Shown one piece after another: positions 27,418 through 38,238 of a stretch of 64,000 bases of DNA. The notes under the pieces are model-generated. The model was given only the letters and a program-made list of their open reading frames with translations. It had not been told where the DNA came from and made no database searches. The stretch lies in contig NZ_JAXBME010000004.1 of NCBI RefSeq assembly GCF_033963835.1, forward strand, positions 310,001 through 374,000, given 5' to 3'. Position 1 is the stretch's first letter, and the number at the start of each line of letters is the position of its first letter. Source of the stretch: Cytobacillus sp. IB215665 (GTDB lineage Bacteria > Bacillota > Bacilli > Bacillales > SM2101). Made by a program: the position numbers and the translations under genes.

Positions 27418-30400
27418 ATGGAACAATTATCACAAGAGCAAAAAGAACGGTTTCAACTCCTGCTCCAACAGATTAATTTTACAGACGATGTATTTGTTAA
27501 GCATTTTCATCAAGCAGGAATAATAAAGCTTATTATCGATAAAGAAAAGAAGTCTTGGCATTTTCTATTTCAAGTAGCATCCATCCTACCGATAGACATC
27601 TATAAGTCATTTAGCCTAGCCTTGCAAAAATCCTTTGCTCATATAGCAAATGTAACTTTTTCAATATTAGCGAAGGACAAGCAGTTTACAGAAGAGGACT
27701 TTCAGGCTTATTGGACTGTTTGCTTACTTGAGTTTGAAGGTATTCAATCACCCTTACTGAACCTGCTACATGAGCAAACTCCTCACTTGAATGGAATTAA
27801 TGCAATTGTCAAAGTTCGAAATGATACCGAAGCTGTTGCTTTAAAGAGAAAATTTGCTAAAGATATTGGGGAAGTGTATCAACAATTTGGGTTCCCATAC
27901 CTACAGCTAGAAACAGAAGTGAACTACTCGGAAAAAGAATATGAAAAATTTGTTGAACAAAAGCAACAAGAAGATCAACAAAAAGTTATGACAGCCATTG
28001 CAGAAATGCAAAAGAAAGAGGATCAAAATACTGATAATGTAGAAAGAAAAGGACCGCTAACAATCGGTTATACGATTAAAGACGATGAGGATATTCGCAG
28101 AATTGAACAAATAGAAGACGAAGAGCGGAGAATAGCCATTCAGGGATATATTTTTCATGCTGAAACGAAAGAGCTCCGCAGTGGTCGAACATTGTTAACA
28201 TTTAAAGTAACCGATTATACGAGCTCTATTTTAGTGAAAATGTTTTCTCGAGATAAAGAGGATGTATCTCTTTTACAAGCGGTCCAAAAAGGCATGTGGG
28301 TTCGAGTTAGAGGTAGCGTTCAAAACGACACTTTTGTCCGTGATTTAGTCATGATTGCGAATGATATTAATGAAATCAAGGGTCAAGTACGACTTGATAA
28401 CGAACCAGCTAATGAGAAACGTGTGGAACTACACCTGCATACGCCGATGAGTCAAATGGATGCCGTAACTTCTGTTACTAAATTAGTTGAGCAAGCAAAA
28501 AAATGGGGTCATAAGGCAATAGCAGTTACTGATCATGCAGTCGCACAGTCTTTCCCAGAGGCTTTCTCTGCAGGTAAAAAGCATGGAGTGAAAATACTAT
28601 ATGGCTTAGAAGTGAACTTGGTAGATGACGGGGTTCCTATAGCATACAATGAACAGAATAGACTACTATCAGATGACACTTATGTTGTATTTGACGTAGA
28701 AACAACGGGCTTGTCTGCTGTTTACGATACAATTATAGAGCTGGCAGCCGTTAAGATGAAGGATGGGGAAATCATTGATCGCTTTGAAGCATTTGCCAAT
28801 CCACACCATCCATTATCAGCAACTACGATTGAATTGACAGGGATTACTGATGATATGGTTAAAGACGCACCTGACATTGATGTTGTCATAAAGCAATTTC
28901 ATGATTGGGTTGAAGATGATATTTTAGTTGCTCACAACGCAAGCTTTGATATGGGTTTTTTAAATGTAGGATATAAAAAAGTTGACTATGATAAAGCCAA
29001 AAACCCGGTAATAGACACTCTAGAATTAGCACGTGCATTATATCCAGAACTAAAAAACCATCGGTTGAATACGTTATGTAAAAAGTTTGACATAGAACTT
29101 ACGCAACATCACCGTGCTATTTACGATGCTGAAGCCACTGGATACCTTTTAGCAAAATTGTTAAAAGATGCTCATGATAAAGATATAGAAAATCATAATG
29201 AGCTTAATCATAAGATGGCTAGGAATGATTCATATAAACGATCGCGTCCATTTCATGCGACGATAATAGCACAAAATGATGTTGGACTTAAAAATCTTTT
29301 TAAGATCGTATCACTTTCCCATCTGCAATATTTTTTCCGTGTACCGCGCGTTCCTAGGTCACTATTGCAAAAATACCGTGAAGGAATCATCGTCGGTTCT
29401 GCTTGCGATCGAGGAGAAGTTTTTGAAGGAATGATGCAAAAATCTCCAGATGAGGTCGAGAGCATAGCACAGTTTTATGATTACTTAGAAGTTTTTCCAC
29501 CTGATTTATATAAGCATTTAATTGAGCTTGAACTCGTTAGAAATGAAGATGCAATAAAAGATATTATTACAAAAATCGTTGATTTAAGTGAGAAATTAGC
29601 CATTCCTACTGTTGCTACAGGCAATGTCCACCATCTGGATCCAGAAGATAAGATTTATCGGAGAATTCTAATCGGTTCTCAAGGTGGTGCTAACCCGTTA
29701 AATCGACACAAACTACCTGATGCACATTTTAGAACTACTGATGATATGCTAGAAGCAATGGCATTCCTAGGTAAAGAACGGGCTAAAGAGATTGTTGTTA
29801 CAAACACGGTAAGCATTGCTGATCAAATTGATGAAATAAAACCTATTAGAGATGATTTGTATACACCAAAAATTGATGGGGCTGATGAAGAAGTCAGGGC
29901 AATGAGTTATAATCAAGCCCGTGATATTTATGGCAATGAGTTACCAGAAATTGTGGAAAAACGACTGGAGAAAGAATTAAAAAGCATCATTGGTCATGGT
30001 TTTGCAGTTATTTATTTAATCTCTCATAAATTAGTGAAAAAGTCATTAGATGATGGCTATCTTGTCGGCTCTCGTGGATCCGTTGGATCTTCCTTTGTAG
30101 CAACAATGACTGAAATAACTGAGGTAAACCCTTTACCTCCTCATTATGTTTGTCCAGAATGTAAACACTCGGAATTTTTTAATGATGGATCAGTTGGTTC
30201 AGGTTATGATTTACCTGACAAAGATTGTCCTCAGTGTGGCGCTAACTATAATAAAGACGGGCACGATATTCCTTTTGAAACGTTTTTAGGATTCAAAGGG
30301 GATAAAGTACCTGATATAGATTTGAATTTTTCAGGTGAATACCAGCCAATTGCTCATGATTATACGAAAGTTTTATTTGGAGAAGATAATGTATACCGTG

Positions 30401-31731
30401 CTGGTACAATCGGTACTGTTGCAGAAAAAACTGCATATGGCTTCGTAAGAGGATATACGAATGATCACAATTTGCATGTAAGGGGAGCGGAGATTGATCG
30501 ATTAGTATCTGGGTGCACAGGGGTGAAGCGTACTACTGGACAACATCCAGGTGGTATTATTGTTGTCCCAGATTATATGGATATTTATGACTTTTCACCA
30601 ATTCAATATCCTGCTGATGATTCAAGCTCTGAGTGGAAAACGACTCATTTTGATTTCCACTCAATCCATGACAATCTATTAAAGTTAGATATACTCGGTC
30701 ATGATGATCCAACAGTCATTCGGATGCTACAAGATTTAAGTGGAATTGACCCTAAGACGATACCTACAGATGATCCAGAGGTAATGAAAATATTTAGTGG
30801 AACAGAGACATTAGGTGTCACTGAGGAACAGATTATGTGTAAAACAGGAACACTCGGTATTCCTGAGTTTGGAACAAGATTTGTTAGGCAAATGCTAGAA
30901 GATACGAAGCCAACAACCTTTTCTGAGCTCGTGCAAATATCTGGTCTTTCACATGGGACAGATGTATGGCTTGGTAATGCACAAGAGTTAATCCATAATA
31001 AGATTTGTACATTGAGTGAAGTGATCGGTTGTCGAGATGATATTATGGTCTACTTAATATACAAGGGACTGGAACCTTCACTTGCATTTAAAATAATGGA
31101 GTCTGTTCGTAAAGGGAAAGGGTTAACAGATGAATTCATGCAAGAAATGAAAAAGAATGACGTGCCTGATTGGTATATCGATTCTTGTCTTAAGATAAAA
31201 TACATGTTCCCAAAAGCCCATGCAACTGCGTATGTATTAATGGCTGTTAGAATAGCTTACTTTAAAGTTCACCATCCTCTACTATACTATGCAGCATATT
31301 TTACTGTACGCGCCGAAGACTTTGATATAGAAGCAATGGTGAGAGGATCGAATGCAATTCGAGCCAAAATTGAAGAGATAAATGATAAAGGTTTAGAAGC
31401 TAGTACAAAGGAGAAAAATTTACTCACTGTATTAGAAATATCTATGGAAATGTGTGAACGTGGTTTTTCCTTCAAGAAGGTAGACTTATACAAATCAAGT
31501 GCGAATGAATTTATCATCGACGGAAATACGCTCATTCCACCATTTAATTCTATACCTGGTTTGGGAACTAACGCTGCTATTAATATTGTGAAGTCACGAA
31601 AAGAAGGTGAATTCCTCTCAAAAGAGGATTTACAAAAACGTGGTAAGATTTCTAAAACAATTCTTGAGTACTTAGACAACCATGGCTGTTTAGAATCCTT
31701 ACCTGATAAAAATCAATTATCACTATTTTAA
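27418..31731 (+). CDS. polC: DNA polymerase III alpha subunit, Gram-positive PolC type
   Basis: Main replicative polymerase of low-G+C Gram-positives. The 1437 residues equal the length of B. subtilis PolC. Order: N-terminal domain, OB fold (about 225-320), PHP domain ([15 protein letters not shown] onward) interrupted by the proofreading exonuclease (D426-V-E428-T-T-G-L), then the polymerase core. A C4 zinc-binding element ([10 protein letters not shown]...CPQC) lies near 911-940, followed by [13 protein letters not shown] tandem helix-hairpin-helix end completes it. ATG follows AGGAGGGG. Its stop TAA abuts a dispersed repeat. Confidence 0.98.
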   Translation: MEQLSQEQKERFQLLLQQINFTDDVFVKHFHQAGIIKLIIDKEKKSWHFLFQVASILPIDIYKSFSLALQKSFAHIANVTFSILAKDKQFTEEDFQAYWTVCLLEFEGIQSPLLNLLHEQTPHLNGINAIVKVRNDTEAVALKRKFAKDIGEVYQQFGFPYLQLETEVNYSEKEYEKFVEQKQQEDQQKVMTAIAEMQKKEDQNTDNVERKGPLTIGYTIKDDEDIRRIEQIEDEERRIAIQGYIFHAETKELRSGRTLLTFKVTDYTSSILVKMFSRDKEDVSLLQAVQKGMWVRVRGSVQNDTFVRDLVMIANDINEIKGQVRLDNEPANEKRVELHLHTPMSQMDAVTSVTKLVEQAKKWGHKAIAVTDHAVAQSFPEAFSAGKKHGVKILYGLEVNLVDDGVPIAYNEQNRLLSDDTYVVFDVETTGLSAVYDTIIELAAVKMKDGEIIDRFEAFANPHHPLSATTIELTGITDDMVKDAPDIDVVIKQFHDWVEDDILVAHNASFDMGFLNVGYKKVDYDKAKNPVIDTLELARALYPELKNHRLNTLCKKFDIELTQHHRAIYDAEATGYLLAKLLKDAHDKDIENHNELNHKMARNDSYKRSRPFHATIIAQNDVGLKNLFKIVSLSHLQYFFRVPRVPRSLLQKYREGIIVGSACDRGEVFEGMMQKSPDEVESIAQFYDYLEVFPPDLYKHLIELELVRNEDAIKDIITKIVDLSEKLAIPTVATGNVHHLDPEDKIYRRILIGSQGGANPLNRHKLPDAHFRTTDDMLEAMAFLGKERAKEIVVTNTVSIADQIDEIKPIRDDLYTPKIDGADEEVRAMSYNQARDIYGNELPEIVEKRLEKELKSIIGHGFAVIYLISHKLVKKSLDDGYLVGSRGSVGSSFVATMTEITEVNPLPPHYVCPECKHSEFFNDGSVGSGYDLPDKDCPQCGANYNKDGHDIPFETFLGFKGDKVPDIDLNFSGEYQPIAHDYTKVLFGEDNVYRAGTIGTVAEKTAYGFVRGYTNDHNLHVRGAEIDRLVSGCTGVKRTTGQHPGGIIVVPDYMDIYDFSPIQYPADDSSSEWKTTHFDFHSIHDNLLKLDILGHDDPTVIRMLQDLSGIDPKTIPTDDPEVMKIFSGTETLGVTEEQIMCKTGTLGIPEFGTRFVRQMLEDTKPTTFSELVQISGLSHGTDVWLGNAQELIHNKICTLSEVIGCRDDIMVYLIYKGLEPSLAFKIMESVRKGKGLTDEFMQEMKKNDVPDWYIDSCLKIKYMFPKAHATAYVLMAVRIAYFKVHHPLLYYAAYFTVRAEDFDIEAMVRGSNAIRAKIEEINDKGLEASTKEKNLLTVLEISMEMCERGFSFKKVDLYKSSANEFIIDGNTLIPPFNSIPGLGTNAAINIVKSRKEGEFLSKEDLQKRGKISKTILEYLDNHGCLESLPDKNQLSLF

Positions 31732-31776
31732 AAGGCTCTTTTCGTAAAGTTTGTTGTTTTATGACCAAATGCGAAA
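31731..31776 (+). repeat. Short copy of the dispersed repeat at the polC stop codon
   Basis: AAGGCTCTTTTCGTAAAG begins at the polC TAA, and ATGCGAAAAGGC closes it after only about 15 nt. It looks like a collapsed copy made of the two ends, able to fold as a hairpin that may help end polC transcription. Confidence 0.6.
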
Positions 31777-31924
31777 AGGCGAGAGAGGACTTAAGTTTAT
31801 CAATTTTTCATGCTACAGTCCTCATTTCATCAAGTGCATGTCGCTACTCCAGCGAGTTTAGGGGAATGAGGATTAAGACAACCTTCCGTTGTCCATAGGG
31901 TGTGTGTGGTTTTAAATAGGATTG

Positions 31925-32147
31925 AGAGTCGCTTCACCCCAACACTCGAAGGTAAAAAGCACCTTCATGTGTTGTGCTTCCAGCGCTTGTCGCCGTTAAG
32001 CGAGTGCCTTCCGCTTTTCTTCTATTGTCTAGCTGCAATGCCTATCCCCTCGAGGTCGCTTCGCCATATTAATTGAAGGCAAAAAGCGCCTTCAAGCGAT
32101 ATGTCTCCAGCGCTTGTCGGGGATGACCGATGCACTTCCGCTTTTCT
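31925..32147 (+). repeat. Two tandem G+C-rich intergenic repeats
   Basis: Two related units follow each other. Each contains TCGCTTC, a hairpin of the type GAAGGCAAAAAGCGCCTTC, then CCAGCGCTTGTCG and CTTCCGCTTTTCT. The link between them reads ATTGTCTAGCTGCAATGCCT, then CCCTCGAGGTCGCTTCGCC. I recognise this as a family scattered through Bacillaceae intergenic DNA. It is more G+C-rich than the surroundings. No coding potential is seen. Confidence 0.75.
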
Positions 32148-32154
32148 AAAGTAT

Positions 32155-32183
32155 TTGCATTAATATGGTGATTATGATATAGT
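32155..32183 (+). promoter_or_regulatory. Predicted sigma-A promoter of the rimP-nusA operon
   Basis: TTGCAT (32155-32160), 17-nt spacer, TATAGT (32178-32183). The expected start is near 32190, about 26 nt before a hairpin at 32216-32239. Confidence 0.55.
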
Positions 32184-32215
32184 TTTTATGGAGATACTAT
32201 CATAAACGGCAAAGA

Positions 32216-32239
32216 AAAGAGTGGGGAAACCCACTCTTT
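32216..32239 (+). terminator. Terminator-like hairpin in the rimP-nusA leader
   Basis: AAAGAGTGGG and CCCACTCTTT pair perfectly around a GAAA loop. The downstream tract is interrupted (CGTTTG), which makes it an intrinsically weak terminator. In B. subtilis the operon containing nusA has been reported to be autoregulated by NusA-dependent termination in its leader; this arrangement fits that idea. Confidence 0.6.
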
Positions 32240-32283
32240 CGTTTGTAGTAAATGGGAATTTTTTGTAGTGTCACGTTAAGTGT

Positions 32284-32431
32284 AGGCTATTTTCGTATAC
32301 TTTGTTGCAATAGGCTCAATAAAATAAAATAGCTGTAAGAGGCATTATCTACTGTCATCGTTTCCATACGAAGACAAGATGTTAAGAGCTAATTTTTTGA
32401 GCAAATCAACAAACATTGAGTAAACAGCCTA
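32284..32431 (+). repeat. Dispersed intergenic repeat, copy before rimP
   Basis: The left end is AGGCTATTTTCGTATACTTT then GTTGC; the right end is ACATTGAGTAAACAGCCTAA. It lies within the presumed rimP-nusA leader, between the weak terminator and the first gene. Confidence 0.6.
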
Positions 32432-32693
32432 ATAGCTGTCGACTTGTACTTAGGTAAATGATCATCAGCTTTGGTCATAAGTCATGCCATAGTAAAGATG
32501 AAAGATCAATCATCTAGCTGGCTTATCTTGACATATGCTTGTCATCTATATGTGTAGCACAAGTGGTACCTATCTCAAGCATTACGTATCTTAATGAAAT
32601 GAAAAGTTTAAAGTGCTTGTATGGACTGATCAAGCTACATGAATTTTCTTTATTTTAAGCTAAGGCTTTGGTTCTCAAGTTAGGAGGAAGAAA
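32432..32693 (+). other. Remaining rimP upstream region, no gene seen
   Basis: No convincing ORF or RNA is seen. A TTGACA at about 32528 has only a poor -10 (TATGTG after 15 nt). The segment ends in the rimP ribosome-binding site (AGGAGG near 32682). Confidence 0.4.
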
Positions 32694-33167
32694 ATGAGTA
32701 AGAAGGTAACACAAATTGTTGAAGAATTAGTGATACCTATTTTATCAGAAATGCAGTTAGAATTAGTGGATATTGAATATGTGAAAGAAGGACAAAACTG
32801 GTTCCTTAGAGTTTTTATTGATTCAGAAAACGGAATTGATATAGAAGAATGCGGTATCGTTAGTGAAAAACTTGGAGAACAATTAGATGAAATTGATCCG
32901 ATTCAACATAATTATTTTCTAGAAGTATCATCTCCAGGTGCCGAAAGACCACTGAAAAAAGAAAAGGATTTCGTTAATTCAATAGGTAAAAATGTATATA
33001 TTAAAACCTATGAACCAGTAGATGGAGCAAAAGAGTTTGAAGGCGAGTTGACTGGTTTTAACGGTACAGTTGTTACAATATCAATGAAGGTTAAAACGAG
33101 AACAAGAGTTCTTGAAATACCTTATGATAAAGTTGCCAGTGCTAGACTTGCAATAGCATTCCACTAA
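32694..33167 (+). CDS. rimP: Ribosome maturation factor RimP
   Basis: Needed for 30S subunit maturation. The 157 residues show the family pattern [35 protein letters not shown], and a C-terminal SH3-like barrel. Called YlxS in B. subtilis. ATG follows AGGAGGAAGAAA. It is the first gene of the rimP-nusA-rnpM-ylxQ-infB-ylxP-rbfA operon. Confidence 0.97.
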   Translation: MSKKVTQIVEELVIPILSEMQLELVDIEYVKEGQNWFLRVFIDSENGIDIEECGIVSEKLGEQLDEIDPIQHNYFLEVSSPGAERPLKKEKDFVNSIGKNVYIKTYEPVDGAKEFEGELTGFNGTVVTISMKVKTRTRVLEIPYDKVASARLAIAFH

Positions 33168-33235
33168 AATAGAATTTAATGAAAAAGGATACTTAAGTTG
33201 TAGAAAGTTTTCATTGTGAGGGGGATTATTAGTAA

Positions 33236-34342
33236 ATGGGTAGTGAACTTTTAGATGCCTTGACACAGCTGGAAAAGGAAAAGGGAGTTAGTAAGGATAT
33301 AATCATTGATGCGATTGAAGCTGCTCTAATATCCGCGTACAAAAGGAATTTTAACCAAGCTCAAAACGTGCGTGTAGACCTAAATTTAGCTGTTGGATCT
33401 ATGAAAGTATTTGCGCGCAAAGATGTCGTTGAGGAAGTGTTCGATCCTAGACTTGAAATTTCAGTTGAAGAGTCTAGACAAATCAATCAGAACTATCAAA
33501 TCGGTGACGTAGTAGAATTAGAAGTGACACCAAAAGATTTCGGAAGAATTGCAGCTCAAACAGCAAAACAAGTCGTAACTCAACGTGTTCGCGAAGCGGA
33601 GCGCGGTGTCATTTATACTGAATTCATTGATCGAGAAGATGACATCATGACTGGTATTGTACAGCGCCTTGATCCTAAGTTTATTTACGTCGGATTAGGA
33701 AAAATTGAAGCGTTGTTACCGGTCAATGAACAGATGCCAAATGAAAGATTTCAGCCTCATGACCGAATCAAAGTATATGTTACAAAAGTTGAAAAGACAA
33801 CAAAGGGTCCACAAATTTTTGTTTCTAGAACACACCCAGGTCTGTTAAAACGTCTTTTTGAGCTTGAAGTACCAGAAATTTACGATGGGACCGTTGAAAT
33901 TAAATCAGTTTCAAGGGAAGCTGGCGACCGTTCAAAAATATCAGTACATTGTGATAATCCTGAGGTTGATCCTGTTGGAGCATGTGTTGGTCCTAAAGGG
34001 CAACGGGTACAGGCGATTGTAGATGAATTAAAGGGTGAAAAAATTGACATCGTCCGTTGGTCGGAAGATACCATTGATTTTGTAGCAAATGCATTAAGTC
34101 CTTCAAAGGTATTGGAGGTTATCGTTAACGAAGAAGAAAAGGCAACGACAGTAATCGTTCCTGATTATCAACTATCTTTAGCAATCGGAAAACGGGGTCA
34201 AAATGCTCGCTTAGCAGCAAAGCTAACAGGGTGGAAAATAGATATTAAGAGTCAATCAGAAGCGGAACAGCTTGGAATATATCCAGTTGATGATGCACCA
34301 CTGTTTGATAAGCTTCCTGATGACGAGACATTCGATTTATAA
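33236..34342 (+). CDS. nusA: Transcription termination/antitermination factor NusA
   Basis: RNA polymerase-bound factor that promotes pausing and termination. Domain order: N-terminal RNAP-binding domain, S1 (about 135-200), KH1 and KH2 (ending in LSLAIGKRGQNARLAAKLTG). It ends shortly after KH2, as in Firmicutes (368 residues), without the acidic C-terminal repeats of enterobacteria. ATG follows GAGGGGG. It may regulate its own operon through the leader hairpin at 32216-32239. Confidence 0.97.
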   Translation: MGSELLDALTQLEKEKGVSKDIIIDAIEAALISAYKRNFNQAQNVRVDLNLAVGSMKVFARKDVVEEVFDPRLEISVEESRQINQNYQIGDVVELEVTPKDFGRIAAQTAKQVVTQRVREAERGVIYTEFIDREDDIMTGIVQRLDPKFIYVGLGKIEALLPVNEQMPNERFQPHDRIKVYVTKVEKTTKGPQIFVSRTHPGLLKRLFELEVPEIYDGTVEIKSVSREAGDRSKISVHCDNPEVDPVGACVGPKGQRVQAIVDELKGEKIDIVRWSEDTIDFVANALSPSKVLEVIVNEEEKATTVIVPDYQLSLAIGKRGQNARLAAKLTGWKIDIKSQSEAEQLGIYPVDDAPLFDKLPDDETFDL

Positions 34343-34370
34343 GGAAAAATCGAGTGAGGTAGGTGCAAAA

Positions 34371-34655
34371 ATGAAACAAAAGAAAATACCAATGAGAAAA
34401 TGCGTGGCTAGCGGTGAAATGAAGCCAAAAAAAGAATTAATACGTATTGTCCGATCCAAAGAAGGCGAAGTATCTATCGACCCAACTGGTAAAAAAGCCG
34501 GTCGTGGTGCCTACTTAACGAAAGATAAGGACATTATTCTTCTTGCAAGAAAAAATAATCAATTATCAAAACATTTGAATGCACAAATTGAAGACGCTAT
34601 TTATGAACAGTTAATAGAGCTTGTCGAGAAGGAGAAACAGTCATCACATGAATAA
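34371..34655 (+). CDS. rnpM: YlxR family RNA-binding protein (RnpM)
   Basis: Small basic protein (94 residues) of the DUF448 family, recently described as an RNase P modulator. The signature [20 protein letters not shown] and the later GRGAYL motif are present. Known as YlxR in B. subtilis. Start at ATG 34371 after GAGGTAGGTG; the longer open frame from 34272 overlaps nusA and is not family-like. It overlaps ylxQ by 8 nt. Confidence 0.93.
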   Translation: MKQKKIPMRKCVASGEMKPKKELIRIVRSKEGEVSIDPTGKKAGRGAYLTKDKDIILLARKNNQLSKHLNAQIEDAIYEQLIELVEKEKQSSHE

Positions 34656-34947
34656 ATGGATGTCTTTGTTAGGGTTAGCGAATCGAGCGCGAAAAATTGT
34701 TTCAGGAGAAGAACTTGTTCTGAAAGAAATTCGTAATAATCGAGCAAAAGTAATATTATTGTCTGATGATGCCTCTCCTAATACTATGAAAAAGATAAGT
34801 GACAAATGTAATTATTATGGTGTACCATTGCGCATTGTTAATGACAGATACACACTTGGGCAAGCGATTGGTAAAGAGGCACGTGTCGTCATCGCTGTCA
34901 CTGATGAAGGATTTGCTCGAAAGTTGATTTCATTGCTCGAAATCTAA
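34648..34947 (+). CDS. ylxQ: L7Ae-family ribosomal-protein-like K-turn binder YlxQ
   Basis: A 99-residue L7Ae/L30e-fold protein; such proteins bind kink-turn RNA. Motifs seen: [19 protein letters not shown] and [13 protein letters not shown]. The frame opens at TTG 34621, but ATG 34648 matches the family N-terminus ([10 protein letters not shown]) with GAAGGAGA upstream. It is placed between rnpM and infB, the usual order. Its cellular role is not settled. Confidence 0.92.
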   Translation: MNKWMSLLGLANRARKIVSGEELVLKEIRNNRAKVILLSDDASPNTMKKISDKCNYYGVPLRIVNDRYTLGQAIGKEARVVIAVTDEGFARKLISLLEI

Positions 34948-34961
34948 TTGGGGGTGACCAT

Positions 34962-37127
34962 ATGGGAAAAATGAGAGTTTATGAATATGCAAAAAAACAA
35001 AACATATCTAGTAAAGAGGTAATTAATAAACTTAAGTCTTTAAATATTGTAGTGTCCAACCATATGGCTATGATCGATCAAAACATGATTGATAAGCTAG
35101 ACAATAGCTATAATAGCTCAAAGCAAAACGAAGCACCGAAAATGAATGAACAAAAGCCAAAACAGGAGCAGCCAAAAGTAAACACTAATAATTCAGCACC
35201 TGTAAACAAGGCTAATAATCAACGAGAAGGGAAAAAACAAAATTTGCAAGTCCAACATCAGGGTCAGAAAGTAACAAATAAAAATAAAAAGAACAAAAAC
35301 AATAAAAAAAATAACAACAACAAAAATAAACATCACCAACAGTCTCATCAGCCAGCAAAAAAAGTGGTAAAGGAACTACCATCAAAAATTACTTTTACAG
35401 GGTCTTTAACTGTTGGCGAACTTGCTAATAAATTAAACAAAGAGCCTTCTGAAATCATTAAAAAGTTATTGCTTTTAGGAGTAATGGCAACAATCAATCA
35501 AGATCTTGACAAGGATGCAATTGAGTTAGTTGCTAATGAATATGGTGTTGAGGTCGAAGAAGAAATCGTATTTGATGTGACAGAGTTTGAAAAATATGAA
35601 ATGGAAGATTCAGAAGCTGACTTGAGCGAGCGTCCTCCAGTTGTAACAATTATGGGACATGTTGACCACGGTAAAACAACTTTGTTAGATTCAATACGAA
35701 ATTCTAAAGTTACACAAAAAGAAGCTGGTGGGATTACACAGCATATCGGTGCATACCAAATTGTTGCAAATGATAAGAAAATCACTTTCCTTGATACACC
35801 AGGACATGCTGCATTTACAACAATGCGTGCACGTGGAGCCAAAATTACAGATATTACGATTTTAGTTGTTGCAGCTGATGATGGTGTTATGCCACAAACA
35901 GTTGAAGCAATTAACCATGCAAAAGCTGCAGAAGTACCAATCATTGTTGCTGTTAATAAAATGGATAAGCCATCAGCAAACCCTGAACGTGTCATGCAAG
36001 AGCTAACAGAACACGGCTTAGTCGCTGAAGATTGGGGCGGGGACACTATTTTTGTTCAATTGTCTGCGATTACAGGTGAAGGGATAGACAATTTGTTAGA
36101 AATGATTCAGTTAGTTTCTGAAGTCGAAGAACTAAAAGCCAACCCTTCGAGAAAAGCAGTTGGAACAGTGATAGAGGCCCAATTAGATAAAGGTAGAGGA
36201 TCCGTTGCTACTTTGCTCGTTCAGAATGGAACGCTAAATGTAGGAGACCCTATTGTTGTTGGTAATACGTTCGGACGTGTGAGAGCAATGGTCAATGATC
36301 TCGGTCGCCGAGTAAAACTAGCAGAGCCTTCAACCCCAATTGAACTTACAGGTTTAAATGAAGTTCCACAGGCTGGAGATCAATTCATGGTATTTAAAGA
36401 TGAAAAAACTGCACGACAAGTAGGAGAAGCGCGTTTACAGAAACAAATGCTTGAGCAGAGAAGTGAAAAAACTAAAGTTACGTTGGACGACTTGTTCGAA
36501 CAAATTAAACAAGGCGAAATGAAAGACCTTAATATAATTGTCAAAGCAGACGTTCAAGGCTCTGTAGAAGCATTAGCTGCAGCATTGCAAAAAATAGATG
36601 TTGAAGGCGTGAAAATTAAAATTATTCATACAGGTGTTGGGGCTATATCTGAGTCGGACATTATTCTTGCATCGGCTTCAAGTGCAATTGTTATTGGTTT
36701 TAACGTTAGACCTGATGTTAATGCGAAAAGAACTGCTGAAGCTGAAGATGTAGATATCCGTTTACACAGAATTATTTATAAAGTAATTGAAGAAATTGAA
36801 GCTGCGATGAAAGGATTACTTGACCCTGAATTTGAAGAAAAAGTGGTTGGTCAGGTCGAAGTTCGTCAAACATTTAAAGTTTCAAGAGTAGGAACAATTG
36901 CAGGTTGTTATGTAACAGACGGTAAGGTGACAAGAGATAGTGGGATTCGCCTTATTAGAGATGGCATTGTCATTTTTGAAGGTGAAATTGACACACTCAA
37001 ACGATTTAAAGATGATGTGAAAGAAGTATCACAAGGTTACGAATGTGGTATTACGATTGAAAAGTTCAACGATATTAAGGATGGCGACATCATCGAAGCA
37101 TATGTGATGGAAGAAGTAAGTAAATAA
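34962..37127 (+). CDS. infB: Translation initiation factor IF-2
   Basis: GTPase that recruits initiator fMet-tRNA to the 30S subunit. The N-terminal [20 protein letters not shown] domain is followed by an Asn/Lys/Gln-rich linker (about 48-135). A second IF2-N domain and the G-domain follow ([24 protein letters not shown]). Domains II, III and the C2 fMet-tRNA-binding domain complete the 721 residues. ATG follows GGGGTGA. The linker coding DNA is extremely A-rich. Confidence 0.97.
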   Translation: MGKMRVYEYAKKQNISSKEVINKLKSLNIVVSNHMAMIDQNMIDKLDNSYNSSKQNEAPKMNEQKPKQEQPKVNTNNSAPVNKANNQREGKKQNLQVQHQGQKVTNKNKKNKNNKKNNNNKNKHHQQSHQPAKKVVKELPSKITFTGSLTVGELANKLNKEPSEIIKKLLLLGVMATINQDLDKDAIELVANEYGVEVEEEIVFDVTEFEKYEMEDSEADLSERPPVVTIMGHVDHGKTTLLDSIRNSKVTQKEAGGITQHIGAYQIVANDKKITFLDTPGHAAFTTMRARGAKITDITILVVAADDGVMPQTVEAINHAKAAEVPIIVAVNKMDKPSANPERVMQELTEHGLVAEDWGGDTIFVQLSAITGEGIDNLLEMIQLVSEVEELKANPSRKAVGTVIEAQLDKGRGSVATLLVQNGTLNVGDPIVVGNTFGRVRAMVNDLGRRVKLAEPSTPIELTGLNEVPQAGDQFMVFKDEKTARQVGEARLQKQMLEQRSEKTKVTLDDLFEQIKQGEMKDLNIIVKADVQGSVEALAAALQKIDVEGVKIKIIHTGVGAISESDIILASASSAIVIGFNVRPDVNAKRTAEAEDVDIRLHRIIYKVIEEIEAAMKGLLDPEFEEKVVGQVEVRQTFKVSRVGTIAGCYVTDGKVTRDSGIRLIRDGIVIFEGEIDTLKRFKDDVKEVSQGYECGITIEKFNDIKDGDIIEAYVMEEVSK

Positions 37128-37405
37128 TGATTGGTTATGTTGAATGTGAATGCATCATTTATGATGCATCTTCACTCAAAGAAAAACGATCGGTATTACA
37201 ACGTATCTTAACTCGACAAAAGCAACAATTTAATGTGTCCGTATCTGAAATCGATTTTCATGACGTTTGGCAACGGACAAAGATCGCCATTGTAACTGTA
37301 TCGAACAACAAAAAAACGAGTGAAATTGAACTTCAACATGCTTTAAAATTGCTTGATTCATTTCCTGAAATCGAAAGAACGATTACAACGTATGAGTGGT
37401 TTTGA
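37127..37405 (+). CDS. ylxP: DUF503 family protein YlxP
   Basis: A 92-residue protein of the DUF503 family with the pattern [20 protein letters not shown] and [15 protein letters not shown]. Function unknown; it is almost always found between infB and rbfA, suggesting a role in ribosome assembly. The ATG shares one base with the infB stop (TAATG). Confidence 0.92.
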   Translation: MIGYVECECIIYDASSLKEKRSVLQRILTRQKQQFNVSVSEIDFHDVWQRTKIAIVTVSNNKKTSEIELQHALKLLDSFPEIERTITTYEWF

Positions 37406-37421
37406 AAAAGAGGTGATTATC

Positions 37422-37790
37422 ATGAGTCATAGATCAACTAGAATAGCTGAACAAATGAAAAAAGAGCTAGGCCAGATTATCGGTCAAAAAATGAAGGACC
37501 CGCGTATTGGATTCGTAACTGTCACAGATGTACGTGTAACAGGCGATTTACAACAAGCAAAAGTTTATATATCTGTTCTTGGTAATGACGAAGAGAAACA
37601 GAATACGTTGTTGGGGTTAGAGAAAGCGAAGGGCTTCATTCGTTCAGAAATAGGTTCGCGTATTAGACTACGCAAAACACCAGAACTTTTATTCGAGTTT
37701 GACGAGTCAATTGACTATGGGTATCGAATAGAATCTATATTGCATGATATTAACAAAGACGAAAAAAATGAAAAGCAAGATAATGAATGA
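37422..37790 (+). CDS. rbfA: Ribosome-binding factor A
   Basis: KH-like protein needed for 16S rRNA 5'-end maturation and cold growth. The 122 residues show [34 protein letters not shown] and the C-terminal [18 protein letters not shown] use ATG 37422 after AAAGAGGTGA; the upstream open frame from 37353 overlaps ylxP and is not family-like. A terminator follows directly. Confidence 0.97.
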   Translation: MSHRSTRIAEQMKKELGQIIGQKMKDPRIGFVTVTDVRVTGDLQQAKVYISVLGNDEEKQNTLLGLEKAKGFIRSEIGSRIRLRKTPELLFEFDESIDYGYRIESILHDINKDEKNEKQDNE

Positions 37791-37819
37791 GGATAGGCGA
37801 ACAGTCTATCCTTTTTTTA
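37791..37819 (+). terminator. Rho-independent terminator after rbfA
   Basis: GGATAGGC pairs with GTCTATCC (one wobble) around a GAACA loop, followed by a T run. It starts at the base after the rbfA stop. Confidence 0.8.
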
Positions 37820-37831
37820 AAGTGACTATGA

Positions 37832-37980
37832 TTTAGGCTAGTTTCGCATTAATTGTAAGAGCTAAACACGAAAATAATTATTGTTCGTGACATTTTTTCT
37901 GCTCTAATCAATAGCAAAAATATATTAAATCAAGCTACCAAGTAGACGAAAGTAGTAATAAAGAGATCGTTACCGTGTAA
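37832..37980 (+). repeat. Diverged dispersed repeat before truB (tentative)
   Basis: The left end TAGGCTAGTTTCGCATTAAT resembles the dispersed family. The right end is not clear. It is followed by a remnant of the G+C-rich repeat at 38026-38110. The rbfA-truB gap is 448 nt and appears to be built from repeat remains. Confidence 0.35.
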
Positions 37981-38025
37981 TTTTCTTTTTGGTTGCAAGT
38001 AGGAAAGTTCTTGGACACTTTCTTC

Positions 38026-38110
38026 AACGCGCATCTCCTCGAGGTCACTTCACCATTATCATTTATGGCTAGCAGCGTCATCAAATCAAATGCTTCCATT
38101 GTTTGTTGTG
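38026..38110 (+). repeat. Remnant of the G+C-rich intergenic repeat before truB
   Basis: CGCGCATCTCCTCGAGGTCA, then CTTCACC, parallels the CCCTCGAGGTCGCTTCGCC core found at 32046-32064. The rest is strongly diverged. A 77-codon open frame across it (37993-38226) is treated as spurious. Confidence 0.5.
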
Positions 38111-38238
38111 GAAAATACCCCTGCGGTAGTAAAGCGTATGATCCCAGTCATATTTTTTCACATGAAAGTATAAGTGTAACAGCACTTACAAAAGGTGATC
38201 ATTATGTTAACGCATGTCTAAGTTAAGAGGTGATAAGT

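Noticed and set aside
35498-36046. 182-codon minus-strand open frame inside infB
   Set aside because: It is the complement of the highly conserved IF-2 G-domain; no ribosome-binding site and no independent coding sign.
37993-38226. 77-codon open frame before truB
   Set aside because: It spans a repeat remnant, has no ribosome-binding site or recognisable family sequence, and ends just before the truB ribosome-binding site.
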